Source: Caballeronia pedi
GTDB taxonomy: Bacteria; Pseudomonadota; Gammaproteobacteria; Burkholderiales; Burkholderiaceae
Assembly: GCF_001544915.2 (NCBI RefSeq)
Contig: NZ_FCOE02000010.1
Coordinates: 124,001 to 188,000 of the forward strand
Reading direction: 5' to 3'
DNA length: 64,000 nt
Made by a program: the position numbers and the translations under genes. Positions 47,697-56,881 of the stretch are shown here, one piece after another (the stretch's first letter is position 1; the number at the start of each line of letters is the position of its first letter). Under the pieces are notes generated by a model that was not told the origin of the DNA, searched no databases, and saw only the letters and a program-made list of their open reading frames with translations.

Positions 47697-49601
47697 TTAT
47701 CGCGCGAGCAACAGCGCGTTGGTCCGCTTCACGAAGCTCGCCGGATCTTCCAGCGCGCCGCCTTCAGCGAGCAGCGCCTGATCGAACAGCAGATGGCACC
47801 AGTCGGCGAAATTGGCGCTGTCCGCGTTCAAAGCCTTGACGAGCGGATGCTCCGGATTCACCTCCAGAATCGGCTCCGCTTGCGGCGCATTCTGCCCCGC
47901 CGCCTTCAGCATGCGTTGCAGATAGCCGCTCATGTCGCCTTCATCGGCAACGAGACAGCTCGGCGAATCGGTGAGACGGAACGTGAGACGCACGTCCTTC
48001 GCCTTGCCTTCGAGCGCTTCCTTCATCTTTTCGACGAGCGGCTTCAGCTCTTCGCCGACCTTCTCCTGCTGCTGCTTCTCTTCGTCATCGAGCGCGCCCA
48101 GATCGAGGTCGCCGCGCGCGACGCTCGCGAGCGGCTTGCCGTCGAACTCATTGAGGAACGACAGCATCCACTCGTCGACGCGATCGGTGAGCAGCAGCAC
48201 CTCGACGCCCTTCTTGCGGAACACTTCGAGATGCGGGCTGTTCTTCGCGGCCTGCCAGCTATCGGCGGTGACGTAGTAGATCTTCGTCTGCTCGGGCTTC
48301 ATGCGCGCGACGTACTCCGCGAGCGACACGTTCTGCTCGTTGCTGTCGCTCTGCGTCGATGCGAAGCGCACCAGCTTCGCGATGCGCTCGCGATTGCTGA
48401 AATCCTCGCCGATGCCTTCCTTCAGCACCTGACCGAATTCGTTCCAGAAGGTCGCGTACTTTTGCTTGTCGGCGTCTTCGGTCGCTTCGGCGGAGGACGA
48501 CGCGATTTCTTCGAGCATCGACAGCACGCGCTTGGTCACGCCTTCGCGGATGGCCTTCACGTCGCGGCTTTCCTGCAGGATTTCGCGCGACACGTTGAGC
48601 GGCAAATCGGCCGAATCGACTACACCCTTCACGAAACGCAGATACGCGGGCAGCAGTTGCTCGGCGTCGTCCATGATGAAGACGCGCTTCACGTACAGCT
48701 TCAGCCCGCCGCGATGCTCGCGGTTCCACAGATCGAACGGCGCGTGCTTCGGCACGTACAGGAGTTGCGTGTATTCGCTGCGGCCTTCGACGCGGTTGTG
48801 CGTCCACGCGAGCGGATCGTCGTGATCGTGCGAGATGTGCTGATAGAACTGCTTGTACTGATCGTCGCTGATGTCGTTCTTCGGACGCGTCCAGAGCGCG
48901 CTCGCCTGATTAACGGTCTCGTCCTCGTCCTTCGTGACCATCTCGCCTTTCTCGGCGTCCCATTCTTCCTTGTTCATCAGGATGGGCAGCGCGACGTGAT
49001 CCGAGTACTTCTGGATGATCGACTTGAGCCTGTGCGACGACAGCAACTCGTCTTCGTCGGCGCGCAGATGCAGCGTGATGGTCGTGCCGCGTTGCGCGCG
49101 CTCGATGTCCTCGACTTCGAAATCGCCCTCGCCGGCGCTCGTCCAGCGCACGCCCTGATTCGCCGGCAGACCGGCGCGGCGCGTTTCCACCGTGATCTTG
49201 TCCGCGACGATGAAGCCCGAATAGAAGCCGACGCCGAACTGGCCGATCAGCGCCGCGTCCTTCTGCTGGTCGCCGGAGAGTTTCGAGAAGAATTCCTTCG
49301 TGCCCGAGCGCGCGATCGTGCCGAGATGCGAGATCGCCTCGTCGCGGCTCATGCCGATGCCGTTGTCGTCGATCGTGATGGTACGCGCGGCTTTATCGAA
49401 CGAGACGCGGATGCGCAGGTCCGGATCGTTCTCGTAGAGCGCGCTGTTCTCGATGGCTTCGAAGCGCAGCTTGTCGGCGGCATCGGAGGCGTTGGAAATC
49501 AGCTCGCGCAGGAAAATTTCCTTGTTGCTGTAGAGCGAATGAATCATCAGATGCAGAAGCTGCTTCACTTCTGCCTGAAAGCTCATGGTTTCTTGCGCCA
49601 T
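47697..49601 (-). CDS. htpG: Molecular chaperone HtpG (Hsp90)
   Basis: 634 residues, standard for bacterial Hsp90. The N-terminal GHKL ATPase domain shows [28 protein letters not shown] and [14 protein letters not shown]; the middle domain has [20 protein letters not shown] and [16 protein letters not shown] with the catalytic arginine region; the C-terminal dimer domain ends the chain. It protects and remodels client proteins, especially under heat stress. The upstream stretch shows no clear sigma-32 promoter by eye. Confidence 0.97.
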   Translation of the reverse strand: MAQETMSFQAEVKQLLHLMIHSLYSNKEIFLRELISNASDAADKLRFEAIENSALYENDPDLRIRVSFDKAARTITIDDNGIGMSRDEAISHLGTIARSGTKEFFSKLSGDQQKDAALIGQFGVGFYSGFIVADKITVETRRAGLPANQGVRWTSAGEGDFEVEDIERAQRGTTITLHLRADEDELLSSHRLKSIIQKYSDHVALPILMNKEEWDAEKGEMVTKDEDETVNQASALWTRPKNDISDDQYKQFYQHISHDHDDPLAWTHNRVEGRSEYTQLLYVPKHAPFDLWNREHRGGLKLYVKRVFIMDDAEQLLPAYLRFVKGVVDSADLPLNVSREILQESRDVKAIREGVTKRVLSMLEEIASSSAEATEDADKQKYATFWNEFGQVLKEGIGEDFSNRERIAKLVRFASTQSDSNEQNVSLAEYVARMKPEQTKIYYVTADSWQAAKNSPHLEVFRKKGVEVLLLTDRVDEWMLSFLNEFDGKPLASVARGDLDLGALDDEEKQQQEKVGEELKPLVEKMKEALEGKAKDVRLTFRLTDSPSCLVADEGDMSGYLQRMLKAAGQNAPQAEPILEVNPEHPLVKALNADSANFADWCHLLFDQALLAEGGALEDPASFVKRTNALLLAR

Positions 49602-49720
49602 GGTCGGGTCCTCTGTGTTGATTTCGTTGGTGCGATTGCCTCGGCGGCGTGTTGGTCACGCGGCCAATTCGCCTGATATTAGGGCGGCCGGGGGTTTTTC
49701 AAGAGCGGGCGCGTCCGGAT

Positions 49721-50308
49721 ATGATGCAACGACCGATCACGTCCGCCCCCGCGATGCCCTTTTTGCGTCACCCCGACCGCCACGCCCGCCCTCTCACGCC
49801 GCACGAAACGCGGATGGCCCGGCTCGTGTTCCGCGACGCGATCGACTACACGGCGGTCAGGGTCTACGCATGCGCCTATCTTCCGTTCGGCCTGCAGCCG
49901 CGCCGCACCGCGATGGCGCCCAACGGCAACCTGTATTTTCCGCGCGGCTGCCATCAGGACGACTTCTCCGCCTGCGACCTCGCCGATCGCATGTGGTTCA
50001 TCCACGAGATGACGCACGTCTGGCAATTCCAGCTCGGCTATCCGGTGCGGCTGCGCGGCGCGATCCGCATCGGCCTGCCGTATGCGTACACGCTTCGCGA
50101 CGATATGCGCCTCTCCGACTACAACATGGAAGCGCAAGGCAACCTGCTCGCGGACTATTTCGCGCTGAAGTTCTGCGACGGGCAAAGCGGCCTGTACGAG
50201 CATCGCTACCGGCACACGCCCGGCGCGCTTGTGCAGTACGAAAACGTGCTCGCGGACTTCATCCGCGCGCCCGCCGAGCGGCGCAACCTGCCCCGGCGCG
50301 GCCGCTAG
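49721..50308 (+). CDS. Vgr-related protein with HExxH zinc-site motif
   Basis: 195 residues from ATG 49721; a second ATG at 49724 is equally possible, and neither has a clear ribosome site. It resembles the stand-alone vgr-related proteins of Burkholderiaceae and rhizobia, not VgrG spike proteins: TPHETRMARLVFRDAIDYTAV, then MAPNGNLYFPRG and the motif WFIHEMTHVWQFQLG. HEMTH fits a zinc metallopeptidase HExxH site. No signal peptide or type VI genes are near. Function unknown. It converges on the MocR gene with both stops sharing CTAG. Confidence 0.75.
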   Translation: MMQRPITSAPAMPFLRHPDRHARPLTPHETRMARLVFRDAIDYTAVRVYACAYLPFGLQPRRTAMAPNGNLYFPRGCHQDDFSACDLADRMWFIHEMTHVWQFQLGYPVRLRGAIRIGLPYAYTLRDDMRLSDYNMEAQGNLLADYFALKFCDGQSGLYEHRYRHTPGALVQYENVLADFIRAPAERRNLPRRGR

Positions 50309-51768
50309 GCGCTGCGCCGCGCGCCCTTATCGAGATAGTTCGCAAGCATTTCGGGCAACGCCGGATCGCCGCAATTGGCGACATTGAAACGCATCCAGGT
50401 CGTCGGCGACTGATGCGGCGAAAACAGGCTGCCGGGCGTCAGCAGAAAACCCGCTTCATGCCCCGCCGCCGCGAGGCCATCGGAATCGACACCCGCGTCC
50501 GCCCACAGAAACATGCCCGCCGACGGCGTCGCGAACAGTCTCAGACCGGTCTTTTCCAGCATGCGCGCGGTCTTGTCGCGCACGCCGTCGAGCCGCGCGC
50601 GCAGCCGCTCGACATGCCGTCGATAGTGCCCTTCGGTCAGCACCTTGTAGACCACGCGCTCGTTCAACTCCGGACTCGTCATGCCGACGAGCATCTTCTG
50701 ATCGGCGAGCGCCTTCGCCACCTCCGGCGCCGCCGCGATATAACCGACGCGCAGATTCGCCGCCAGCGTCTTCGAAAAGCTGCCGAGGAAGATCACGCGC
50801 TTCAGTTGATCGAGCGATGCGAGGCGCGTCGCGGGAAAGCCCGCCGGGCAGAGATCGCCATAGACATCGTCCTCGACGACGATGAAATCGTATTCCTGCG
50901 CGAGTTGAAGAATGCGGAACGCCTGCGCCGCCGTGAGCGACGTGCCGGTCGGGTTCTGCAAGACCGAATTGATGATCAGCATCTTCGGCCGCCAGGTCGC
51001 GACGAGCGTTTCCAGCGCGTCGAGATCGGGACCGTCCGGGGTGTACGGCATACCGACGAGCCGCGCGCCCTGCGACGCGAAACGGCCGAACATCTGAAAC
51101 CACGCCGGATCGCCGACGATCACCGCATCGCCCGGTTTCACGTAGAGGCGCGAAATCAGGTCGATCGCCTGCGTGATGCCCGACACCAGCACGATCTGCC
51201 GCGCCGCCGACGCGCCGATTTCCAGCTCCTCCAGCCGCGTCTGCAACTGCTGGCGCAGCGGCAGAAAGCCCTGCGGCGTGCCGAAGCCGAGCATCTGCGC
51301 GCCGCTCTGGCGCGACAGCGCGCGCAGCGCGTTGGTGATCAGCTCGCCATCCAGCCAGCGGCCCGGCAGATAGCCGAGACCCGGCCCTTTTTCCGGGCTC
51401 GACGTGTGCAGCATGTTGCGCAGCAGCCAGACCACGTCGATGGTGTTCTGCACCGGCTCGCGCTCCGCCGCGACCGCAGGCGTTTCGCCCTTCGCGACGA
51501 GCGTGGGGGCCACGCGCTCGCGCACGTAAAACCCGGAGCCGCGCCGCGAATCGAGATAACCGTGCGCGACGAGCCGCTCGTAAGCCTCGACGACAGTGAA
51601 ACGCGACACGCCCTTGTCCAGCGCGAGCTTGCGGATCGACGGCATGCGCATGCCCGGACGGAACACGCGCTCGTCGATACGGCGGCGGCCCCACTGCACC
51701 AGCTGATCGACGAGCGTCAGCTGGGCGGCGTCGTGCGGGGCGGGAATCTGGTCGAGCGGAACGGACAT
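50305..51768 (-). CDS. MocR-family regulator: GntR domain fused to PLP aminotransferase fold
   Basis: 487 residues. An N-terminal GntR winged helix (MPSIRKLALDKGVSRFTVVEAYERL, residues ~40-65) is followed by a linker and a fold-type I aminotransferase domain with VLQNPTGTSL, IVVEDDVYGDL and the PLP lysine in LGSFSKTLAANLRVGY. MocR proteins bind PLP adducts and control nearby genes. It faces VOC, EamA, aminotransferase, RidA and PhzF genes, and the divergent space carries repeated sequence elements, so it probably controls that cluster and itself. Effector unknown. Confidence 0.92.
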   Translation of the reverse strand: MSVPLDQIPAPHDAAQLTLVDQLVQWGRRRIDERVFRPGMRMPSIRKLALDKGVSRFTVVEAYERLVAHGYLDSRRGSGFYVRERVAPTLVAKGETPAVAAEREPVQNTIDVVWLLRNMLHTSSPEKGPGLGYLPGRWLDGELITNALRALSRQSGAQMLGFGTPQGFLPLRQQLQTRLEELEIGASAARQIVLVSGITQAIDLISRLYVKPGDAVIVGDPAWFQMFGRFASQGARLVGMPYTPDGPDLDALETLVATWRPKMLIINSVLQNPTGTSLTAAQAFRILQLAQEYDFIVVEDDVYGDLCPAGFPATRLASLDQLKRVIFLGSFSKTLAANLRVGYIAAAPEVAKALADQKMLVGMTSPELNERVVYKVLTEGHYRRHVERLRARLDGVRDKTARMLEKTGLRLFATPSAGMFLWADAGVDSDGLAAAGHEAGFLLTPGSLFSPHQSPTTWMRFNVANCGDPALPEMLANYLDKGARRSA

Positions 51769-51816
51769 GCGGGCCTCCGGTGTACGGCGCGCGCATCTGA
51801 TTGCGCCGATAATAAC

Positions 51817-51860
51817 TGTACCGAATAGTATTGGGCTGATTGTACCGTTACTGTTACGGT
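51817..51860. promoter_or_regulatory. Repeated TGTACCG and inverted repeat in MocR divergent region
   Basis: TGTACCG occurs at 51817-51823 and again at 51841-51847 (24 bases apart). The second copy runs into ACCGT-TACTGTT-ACGGT, an inverted repeat at 51844-51860. The placement fits a MocR operator; this is inference. Confidence 0.45.
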
Positions 51861-51947
51861 GATAGCGGCTACATTTTGCTTTCGGGCTGTCCGGTGCGCG
51901 AGAGTGAAGCGTTATGCTATCGGCCCTTGTTCATCGCTCCGCCCGTC

Positions 51948-52739
51948 ATGACCGATCATCGACTCAAACTCGATCACCTCGTGATCGCCGCACGCACGCT
52001 GGACGAAGGCGCGCAGTTCGTCGCCGCGAAATTCGGCGTGGAAACGGCGCCCGGCGGCGCGCACCCGTCGATGCGCACGCACAACTGTCTGCTGAATCTG
52101 TGGGGCGGCGCGTATCTGGAAGTGATCGCCGTCGATCCGTCGGCGGCGAGCGTCGAGTCGCCCCGGCCGCGTCTCTTCGCGCTGGACGATCCATCGATGC
52201 AGCGTCGCCTGGAAGATGACGGCCCGCAGCTCGTACACTGGGTCGCGCGCGTCGAGCGGCCGAAGTCGCTCGTGCGCTGGCGCGAGCAGTATCCCGAGCG
52301 CATCGCGCCGGTCGCGGCGATGTCGCGTGCCGGCAATACATGGGGCCTGACCGTCCCCGACGACGGCGCGTTCCCCGCGTGGCAGGCCGCGGGCGATGGC
52401 GTGCTGCCGTCGCTGATCCAGTGGGACACGCCGCGTCATCCGAGCGGCGTGCTGCCGGAAACGGGCATCGCACTACGAACGCTGACGGGTTTTCATCCCG
52501 ATGCGCAAGCCGTGTCGGCACAACTCGCCTGGCTCGGCGCGGCGCATCTGATGCATGTCGAACGGACGGCGGGCGCGCCGGTGCTGGTCGCGCAGTTCGA
52601 TCTGCCGGACGGCTCGACGCTGACGCTGGGCGAATCGGCGGAACAGGCGCAGGCGCGCGATGAAGAAGCGCGGCAGGCGTCGAAGCGCCGCCGCGCAAAA
52701 AAGGCGGACACGCCGGAAGAACCCACAACATCCGACTGA
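51948..52739 (+). CDS. VOC/glyoxalase-like domain protein
   Basis: 263 residues from ATG 51948 (MTDHRLKLDHLVIAARTLDEG), the start chosen because conserved sequence begins there. It matches the Glyoxalase-like (PF13468-type) pattern: HLVIAARTLDEGAQFVAAKFGV, THNCLLNLWGGAYLEVIAVDP, then a second module with LVHWVARVERP. The final ~30 residues are polar and basic. It is the first gene divergent from the MocR gene. Substrate unknown. Confidence 0.82.
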   Translation: MTDHRLKLDHLVIAARTLDEGAQFVAAKFGVETAPGGAHPSMRTHNCLLNLWGGAYLEVIAVDPSAASVESPRPRLFALDDPSMQRRLEDDGPQLVHWVARVERPKSLVRWREQYPERIAPVAAMSRAGNTWGLTVPDDGAFPAWQAAGDGVLPSLIQWDTPRHPSGVLPETGIALRTLTGFHPDAQAVSAQLAWLGAAHLMHVERTAGAPVLVAQFDLPDGSTLTLGESAEQAQARDEEARQASKRRRAKKADTPEEPTTSD

Positions 52740-52775
52740 CGCCTGCGCGCCAGTCAAACACGGAGACACCGCACG

Positions 52776-53705
52776 ATGAAAACCCGCGAAACCGAAGGCA
52801 TGCTGCTCGGCCTGATCGGCGTCGTCATCTTCAGCCTGACGCTGCCGATGACGCGCATCGTCGTCGCGGAGGTGCATCCGCTGTTGAACGGCCTCGGGCG
52901 CGCGCTCGTCGCGGCCATTCCCGCCGCCGCCCTGCTCGTGTGGCGCCGTGAAAAGCTGCCCACCTGGCCGCAGGTCAAGAGCCTCGCCGTGGTCGCGCTG
53001 GGCGTGATCATCGCGTTTCCGGTGTTTTCAGCGTGGGCCATGAAGACCGTGCCCGCCTCGCACGGCGCGGTCGTCAACGGGCTGCAGCCGCTGTGCGTCG
53101 CCATTTATGCCGCGTGGCTCTCGCACGAGCGGCCGTCGAAGGCGTTCTGGGCCAGCGCGATCGCGGGCAGTGCGATTGTCGTCGCGTTCGCGTTGCAGGC
53201 GGGCGGCGGCGGACTGCAGGCGGGCGATCTGCTGATGCTCGTCGCGGTCGGCATCGGCGCGCTCGGTTACGCCGAAGGCGCGCGGCTCGCGCGTCAGATG
53301 GGCGGCTGGCAGGTGATCTGCTGGGCGCTCGTGCTCTCCGCGCCGTTTCTGCTGTTGCCGGTCGGCTGGCTCGCCTGGGTGCATCACGTGGCGCATCCCG
53401 AGCCGCTCGCGCTCAAGACCTGGCTCGCATTCGGCTATGTCACGCTGTTCTCGCAATTCATCGGTTTCTTCGCGTGGTACGCCGGACTCGCGATGGGCGG
53501 CATCGCGCGCGTCGGTCAGGTGCAGCTTCTGCAGATCTTCTTCACGATGGCGTTCTCCGCGCTCTTCTTCGGCGAACACGTGAGCGCGTCGACGTGGCTG
53601 TATGCGGCCGCCGTCATCGTGACCGTCGTGCTCGGCCGCAAGGCCTCCGTGCGCGCCGCACCGCAACCGGCAGTCGCCGCAACGGCCTCGACGCACGCAA
53701 GATGA
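52776..53705 (+). CDS. DMT superfamily transporter (EamA)
   Basis: 309 residues with ~10 membrane spans in two EamA repeats: GLIGVVIFSLTLPMTRIVVAE starts the first and GDLLMLVAVGIGALGYAEGARL the second. EamA proteins export amino acids or other small metabolites. It begins 37 bases after the VOC gene and is followed by a PLP aminotransferase. A MocR regulator plus EamA exporter pair is a common amino-acid efflux design. Confidence 0.88.
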   Translation: MKTRETEGMLLGLIGVVIFSLTLPMTRIVVAEVHPLLNGLGRALVAAIPAAALLVWRREKLPTWPQVKSLAVVALGVIIAFPVFSAWAMKTVPASHGAVVNGLQPLCVAIYAAWLSHERPSKAFWASAIAGSAIVVAFALQAGGGGLQAGDLLMLVAVGIGALGYAEGARLARQMGGWQVICWALVLSAPFLLLPVGWLAWVHHVAHPEPLALKTWLAFGYVTLFSQFIGFFAWYAGLAMGGIARVGQVQLLQIFFTMAFSALFFGEHVSASTWLYAAAVIVTVVLGRKASVRAAPQPAVAATASTHAR

Positions 53706-53811
53706 CGCACTCGCGCGATAATCGCGGTTTGCCGTTGTTCGTCAGCCCAGCTTAGAAAACTCGCGGCCCGCGTCGCGAGAGACATAACCCCAGAGACAAC
53801 CGAGGCATTTC

Positions 53812-55008
53812 ATGAATCAAGCCGATCTCCGCGCCACGCCGTGGCAACTCTCCGAACGCGCACGCAAGCTCACCAGTTCGGCGATTCGCGAAATCCTGAA
53901 AGTCACGGAGCGGCCGGAAGTCATTTCCTTCGCGGGCGGCCTGCCCTCGCCCGCAACGTTTCCCGTCGAGGAAATGCGCCACGCCTCGGAACGCATCCTG
54001 CGCGATCAGCCCGCCGCCGCGCTCCAGTACAGCGCGACCGAAGGCTACCTGCCGCTGCGCGAATGGGTCGCGGCGCGCTATTCCGTGAACGGCGCGCATA
54101 TCCGCCCGACCCAGGTGCTCATCACGACCGGCTCGCAGCAGGCGCTCGATCTGCTCGGCAAGACGCTCGTCGATCCGGGCAGCCGCGTGCTCGTCGAGAC
54201 GCCGACCTATCTCGGCGCGCTGCAATCGTTCTCGCTGTTCGAGCCGCACTACGTGCAGGTGCCGACCGATGAATCGGGCCTGATCCCCGAAGCGCTCGAT
54301 GCCCCGCTCATCGCGGACGCGCGCCTGCTCTACGCGCAGCCCAACTTCCAGAATCCGACCGGCCGCCGCCTGCCGCTCGAGCGCCGCCGCGCGCTCGCCG
54401 CGCTGGCGCAAAAGGCGTCGTTTCCGGTGATCGAGGACGATCCTTACGGCGCGCTCGACTACGCCGGCGCCCCGCTGCCGACGATGCTGTCGATGGCGCC
54501 GGATCACATCGTGCATCTCGGCTCGTTCTCGAAGGTGCTGGCGCCGGGTCTGCGTGTGGGCTACATCATCGCGCCCGAGGAATTGCACTTCAAACTCGTG
54601 CAGGCCAAGCAGGCGACCGATCTCCACACGCCGAGCCTCACGCAGCGCATCGTCTATGAAGTGGTCAAGGACGGTTTTCTCGATCAGCATGTGCCGACCA
54701 TCCGCGCGCTCTATCGCGATCAGTGTCACGCAATGCTCGACGCGCTGGAACGCCACATGCCCGCCGGCGTCGAATGGAACCGGCCGGAAGGCGGCATGTT
54801 CGTATGGGTTAAGCTGCCGAAGCACATGAACTCGATGAAGCTGCTGGAGCAGGCGATCGCGCAGAACGTGGCCTTCGTGCCCGGCGGTCCGTTCTTCGCG
54901 AACGAAGCCGAGCACAATACGATGCGCCTGTCGTTCGTGACGGTTCCGCCCGCGACGATCGACGAAGGCGTGGCGAAGCTCGGCGCGCTGATCCGCGCGA
55001 GCATCTGA
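53812..55008 (+). CDS. PLP-dependent aminotransferase, 2-aminoadipate/LysN-like
   Basis: 398 residues. Fold-type I transaminase: EVISFAGGLPSPATFP at the N-terminus, QYSATEGYLPLREWVA, YAQPNFQNPTGRRLPL and the PLP lysine in HLGSFSKVLAPGLRVGYI, followed by FVPGGPFFA. The sequence resembles LysN/2-aminoadipate and related broad-range transaminases. It lacks the GntR domain of the MocR gene, with which it shares the catalytic fold. RidA follows 58 bases later. Confidence 0.9.
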   Translation: MNQADLRATPWQLSERARKLTSSAIREILKVTERPEVISFAGGLPSPATFPVEEMRHASERILRDQPAAALQYSATEGYLPLREWVAARYSVNGAHIRPTQVLITTGSQQALDLLGKTLVDPGSRVLVETPTYLGALQSFSLFEPHYVQVPTDESGLIPEALDAPLIADARLLYAQPNFQNPTGRRLPLERRRALAALAQKASFPVIEDDPYGALDYAGAPLPTMLSMAPDHIVHLGSFSKVLAPGLRVGYIIAPEELHFKLVQAKQATDLHTPSLTQRIVYEVVKDGFLDQHVPTIRALYRDQCHAMLDALERHMPAGVEWNRPEGGMFVWVKLPKHMNSMKLLEQAIAQNVAFVPGGPFFANEAEHNTMRLSFVTVPPATIDEGVAKLGALIRASI

Positions 55009-55066
55009 TTTTTTTTCAGGGGCGCATGCACGCCCTTTCACCCGTTTTCAGTGACGAGGAGCAACG

Positions 55067-55537
55067 ATGGCATCCAACCCATCCAACGTTTACGACAAGC
55101 TGAAGGAACTCGGCATCGAACTGCCCACCGCGGGCGCGCCGGCCGCCGCTTACGTAATGAGCGCGCAGAGCGGCAACACCGTGTATCTCTCGGGACACAT
55201 CGCCAAGAAGGACGGCAAGGTGCACGTCGGCAAACTCGGCGACAACATCGCGACGGAAGAAGGCAAGGCGGCTGCGCGCAGCGTCGCCATCGACCTGATC
55301 GCGACGCTGCACGCGCATGTCGGCGATCTCAACCGCGTGAAGCGCATCGTCAAGGTGATGAGCCTCGTCAACTCGACGTTCGATTTCACCGAGCAGCACA
55401 TCGTCACGAACGGCGCGTCCGAGCTGATCGCGGAAGTCTTCGGCGATGCCGGCAAGCACGCGCGCTCGGCGTTCGGCGTCGCGCAGATTCCGCTCGGCGC
55501 GTGCGTCGAGATCGAGATGATCGCGGAAGTCGCTTAA
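55067..55537 (+). CDS. RidA family (YjgF/YER057c) reactive-intermediate deaminase-like protein
   Basis: 156 residues with GAGGAG upstream. RidA proteins hydrolyse enamine/imine intermediates made by PLP enzymes. The C-terminal HARSAFGVAQIPLGACVEIEM carries the Arg and Glu of the active site; YLSGHIAKKDGK is also family-like. The insertion near the N-terminus gives the longer 150-residue YjgF-like subgroup. Its position after a PLP enzyme fits the role. A terminator follows. Confidence 0.9.
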   Translation: MASNPSNVYDKLKELGIELPTAGAPAAAYVMSAQSGNTVYLSGHIAKKDGKVHVGKLGDNIATEEGKAAARSVAIDLIATLHAHVGDLNRVKRIVKVMSLVNSTFDFTEQHIVTNGASELIAEVFGDAGKHARSAFGVAQIPLGACVEIEMIAEVA

Positions 55538-55561
55538 GGCGCATCCCGTTTCATCCCAGCG

Positions 55562-55594
55562 AAACCCGACGCGCTCACGCCGTCGGGTTTTTTT
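55562..55594 (+). terminator. Intrinsic terminator after the RidA gene
   Basis: Perfect 10-bp stem AAACCCGACG / CGTCGGGTTT with a 9-base loop, followed by a T-run. Confidence 0.88.
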
Positions 55595-55618
55595 TGTCTC
55601 ATTCGAATCGTTACGCTC

Positions 55619-56509
55619 ATGTCCTCACGCACCGTCCAGTTCAAACAGGTCGACGTCTTCACGCCCGTGCCGTTCAAGGGCAATCCGCTCGCGGTGATCT
55701 TCGACGCCGAAGGGCTTTCCAGCGAGCGCATGCAGGAAATCGCGCGCTGGACCAATCTGTCCGAGACGGCGTTTCTGATGCCGCCGACCGATCCGCGCGC
55801 CGACTATCGCGTGCGCATCTTCACGACAGCCGTCGAGTTGCCGTTCGCCGGTCATCCGACGCTCGGCAGCGCGCACGCGCTCATCGACAGCGGCTACGCG
55901 CCGAAGACGCCCGGCCGGCTCGTACAGGAATGCGGTGTCGGGCTCGTGACGCTCGCCGAACGCGAGAACGGCGAATGGGCGTTCGCCGCACCGCCCGCGA
56001 CCGTCGTGCCGCTGACCGCTGCGCAGACCGATCGCCTCGCCGCCGCGCTCGCGCCGGCGGTAATCGATTTCAGCGCGCCGCCCGCCGCCGTCGACAACGG
56101 CGCGCCGTGGCTCGTCGTGCGCGTGAGCGATGCGGCCCAATGTCTTGCCCTCACGCTCGCCGGCGACGCACGCGCGTCGGTCGCGGCGCTCGTCGCGGAA
56201 ACAGGCATGCACGGCATCGCGGTCTACGGGCCGCACGCGCCGGACGGACCGGCGACTTTCGAATTGCGCGTGATCCTGCTCGGCGCGGAGAACATCGAGG
56301 ACCCGGTCACCGGCAGCGCGAACGCGGCGCTCGCGACGCTGCTGCGCGCGCAGGACCGGCGGCCGGGCGAGCGGTTCACCGTCCGGCAAGGTACGGCGCT
56401 GAGCCGCGACGGCCGCGTGAGCATCGTCTACGACGATGCGGCGAGCGGCGCACCGATCTGGATCGGCGGCGCGTCGGTAACTGTGATCGACGGCATATTT
56501 CGCATCTGA
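55619..56509 (+). CDS. PhzF-family isomerase
   Basis: 296 residues. PhzF enzymes are diaminopimelate-epimerase-fold isomerases. The N-terminus FKQVDVFTPVPFKGNPLAV, then NLSETAFLMPP carrying the catalytic Glu, and RIFTTAVELPFAGHPTLGSAHA are diagnostic, as is DPVTGSANAALA near the C-terminus. Phenazine genes are absent, so a general metabolic role is likely. It follows RidA, separated by a terminator, but in the same direction as the EamA-aminotransferase-RidA set. A hairpin follows. Confidence 0.9.
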   Translation: MSSRTVQFKQVDVFTPVPFKGNPLAVIFDAEGLSSERMQEIARWTNLSETAFLMPPTDPRADYRVRIFTTAVELPFAGHPTLGSAHALIDSGYAPKTPGRLVQECGVGLVTLAERENGEWAFAAPPATVVPLTAAQTDRLAAALAPAVIDFSAPPAAVDNGAPWLVVRVSDAAQCLALTLAGDARASVAALVAETGMHGIAVYGPHAPDGPATFELRVILLGAENIEDPVTGSANAALATLLRAQDRRPGERFTVRQGTALSRDGRVSIVYDDAASGAPIWIGGASVTVIDGIFRI

Positions 56510-56881
56510 AACAATGACCTACGTGCCGGAGAAAGGCCGCGCGTATACCCCCAAGCGCGGCCCCTTTCTTAATCCTGGTGGCTTCGCTAATATCTGAACA
56601 ATCGGGGATCAGATTGCGAGCGGGCGTCGTGGAGTCGAGCCGCTTGCGCCGCAGCGCAAACGTATGCATTTAACGACACCGAACGCTCGCTGTTTCGCTC
56701 ATGCTGTCGATCGCAACGTGGATCGGATCTTGGACCGTTTATCCGCCGACCCTCCATCGCGCGCCGCGCGCGGTATATTCACTCGTTTCGGCCGACCGCC
56801 TCTCGACATGCAGCGCTTCATCCACTTCGCGCAGTTCGCAGCACGCTCCGCGCTACGCGAATCAGCGCGCACGGACGCGCC
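56510..56881. other. 372-bp intergenic region upstream of the GGDEF-EAL gene
   Basis: Besides the hairpin above, it contains a 73-codon open frame from 56664 whose stop overlaps the next ATG (ATGA). It has no ribosome site or recognisable sequence and I do not call it a gene. No clear promoter is seen. Confidence 0.3.
56530..56570 (+). terminator. Terminator-like hairpin after the PhzF gene
   Basis: GGCCGCGC / GCGCGGCC forms a perfect 8-bp inner stem, extended by GAAA / TTTC across a 2-base bulge, ending in CTTAAT. Fits an intrinsic terminator of moderate strength. Confidence 0.6.

Noticed and set aside
49585..51828. 747-codon plus-strand frame across the HExxH and MocR genes
   Set aside because: Covers two better supported genes; Arg-rich shadow of the MocR gene.
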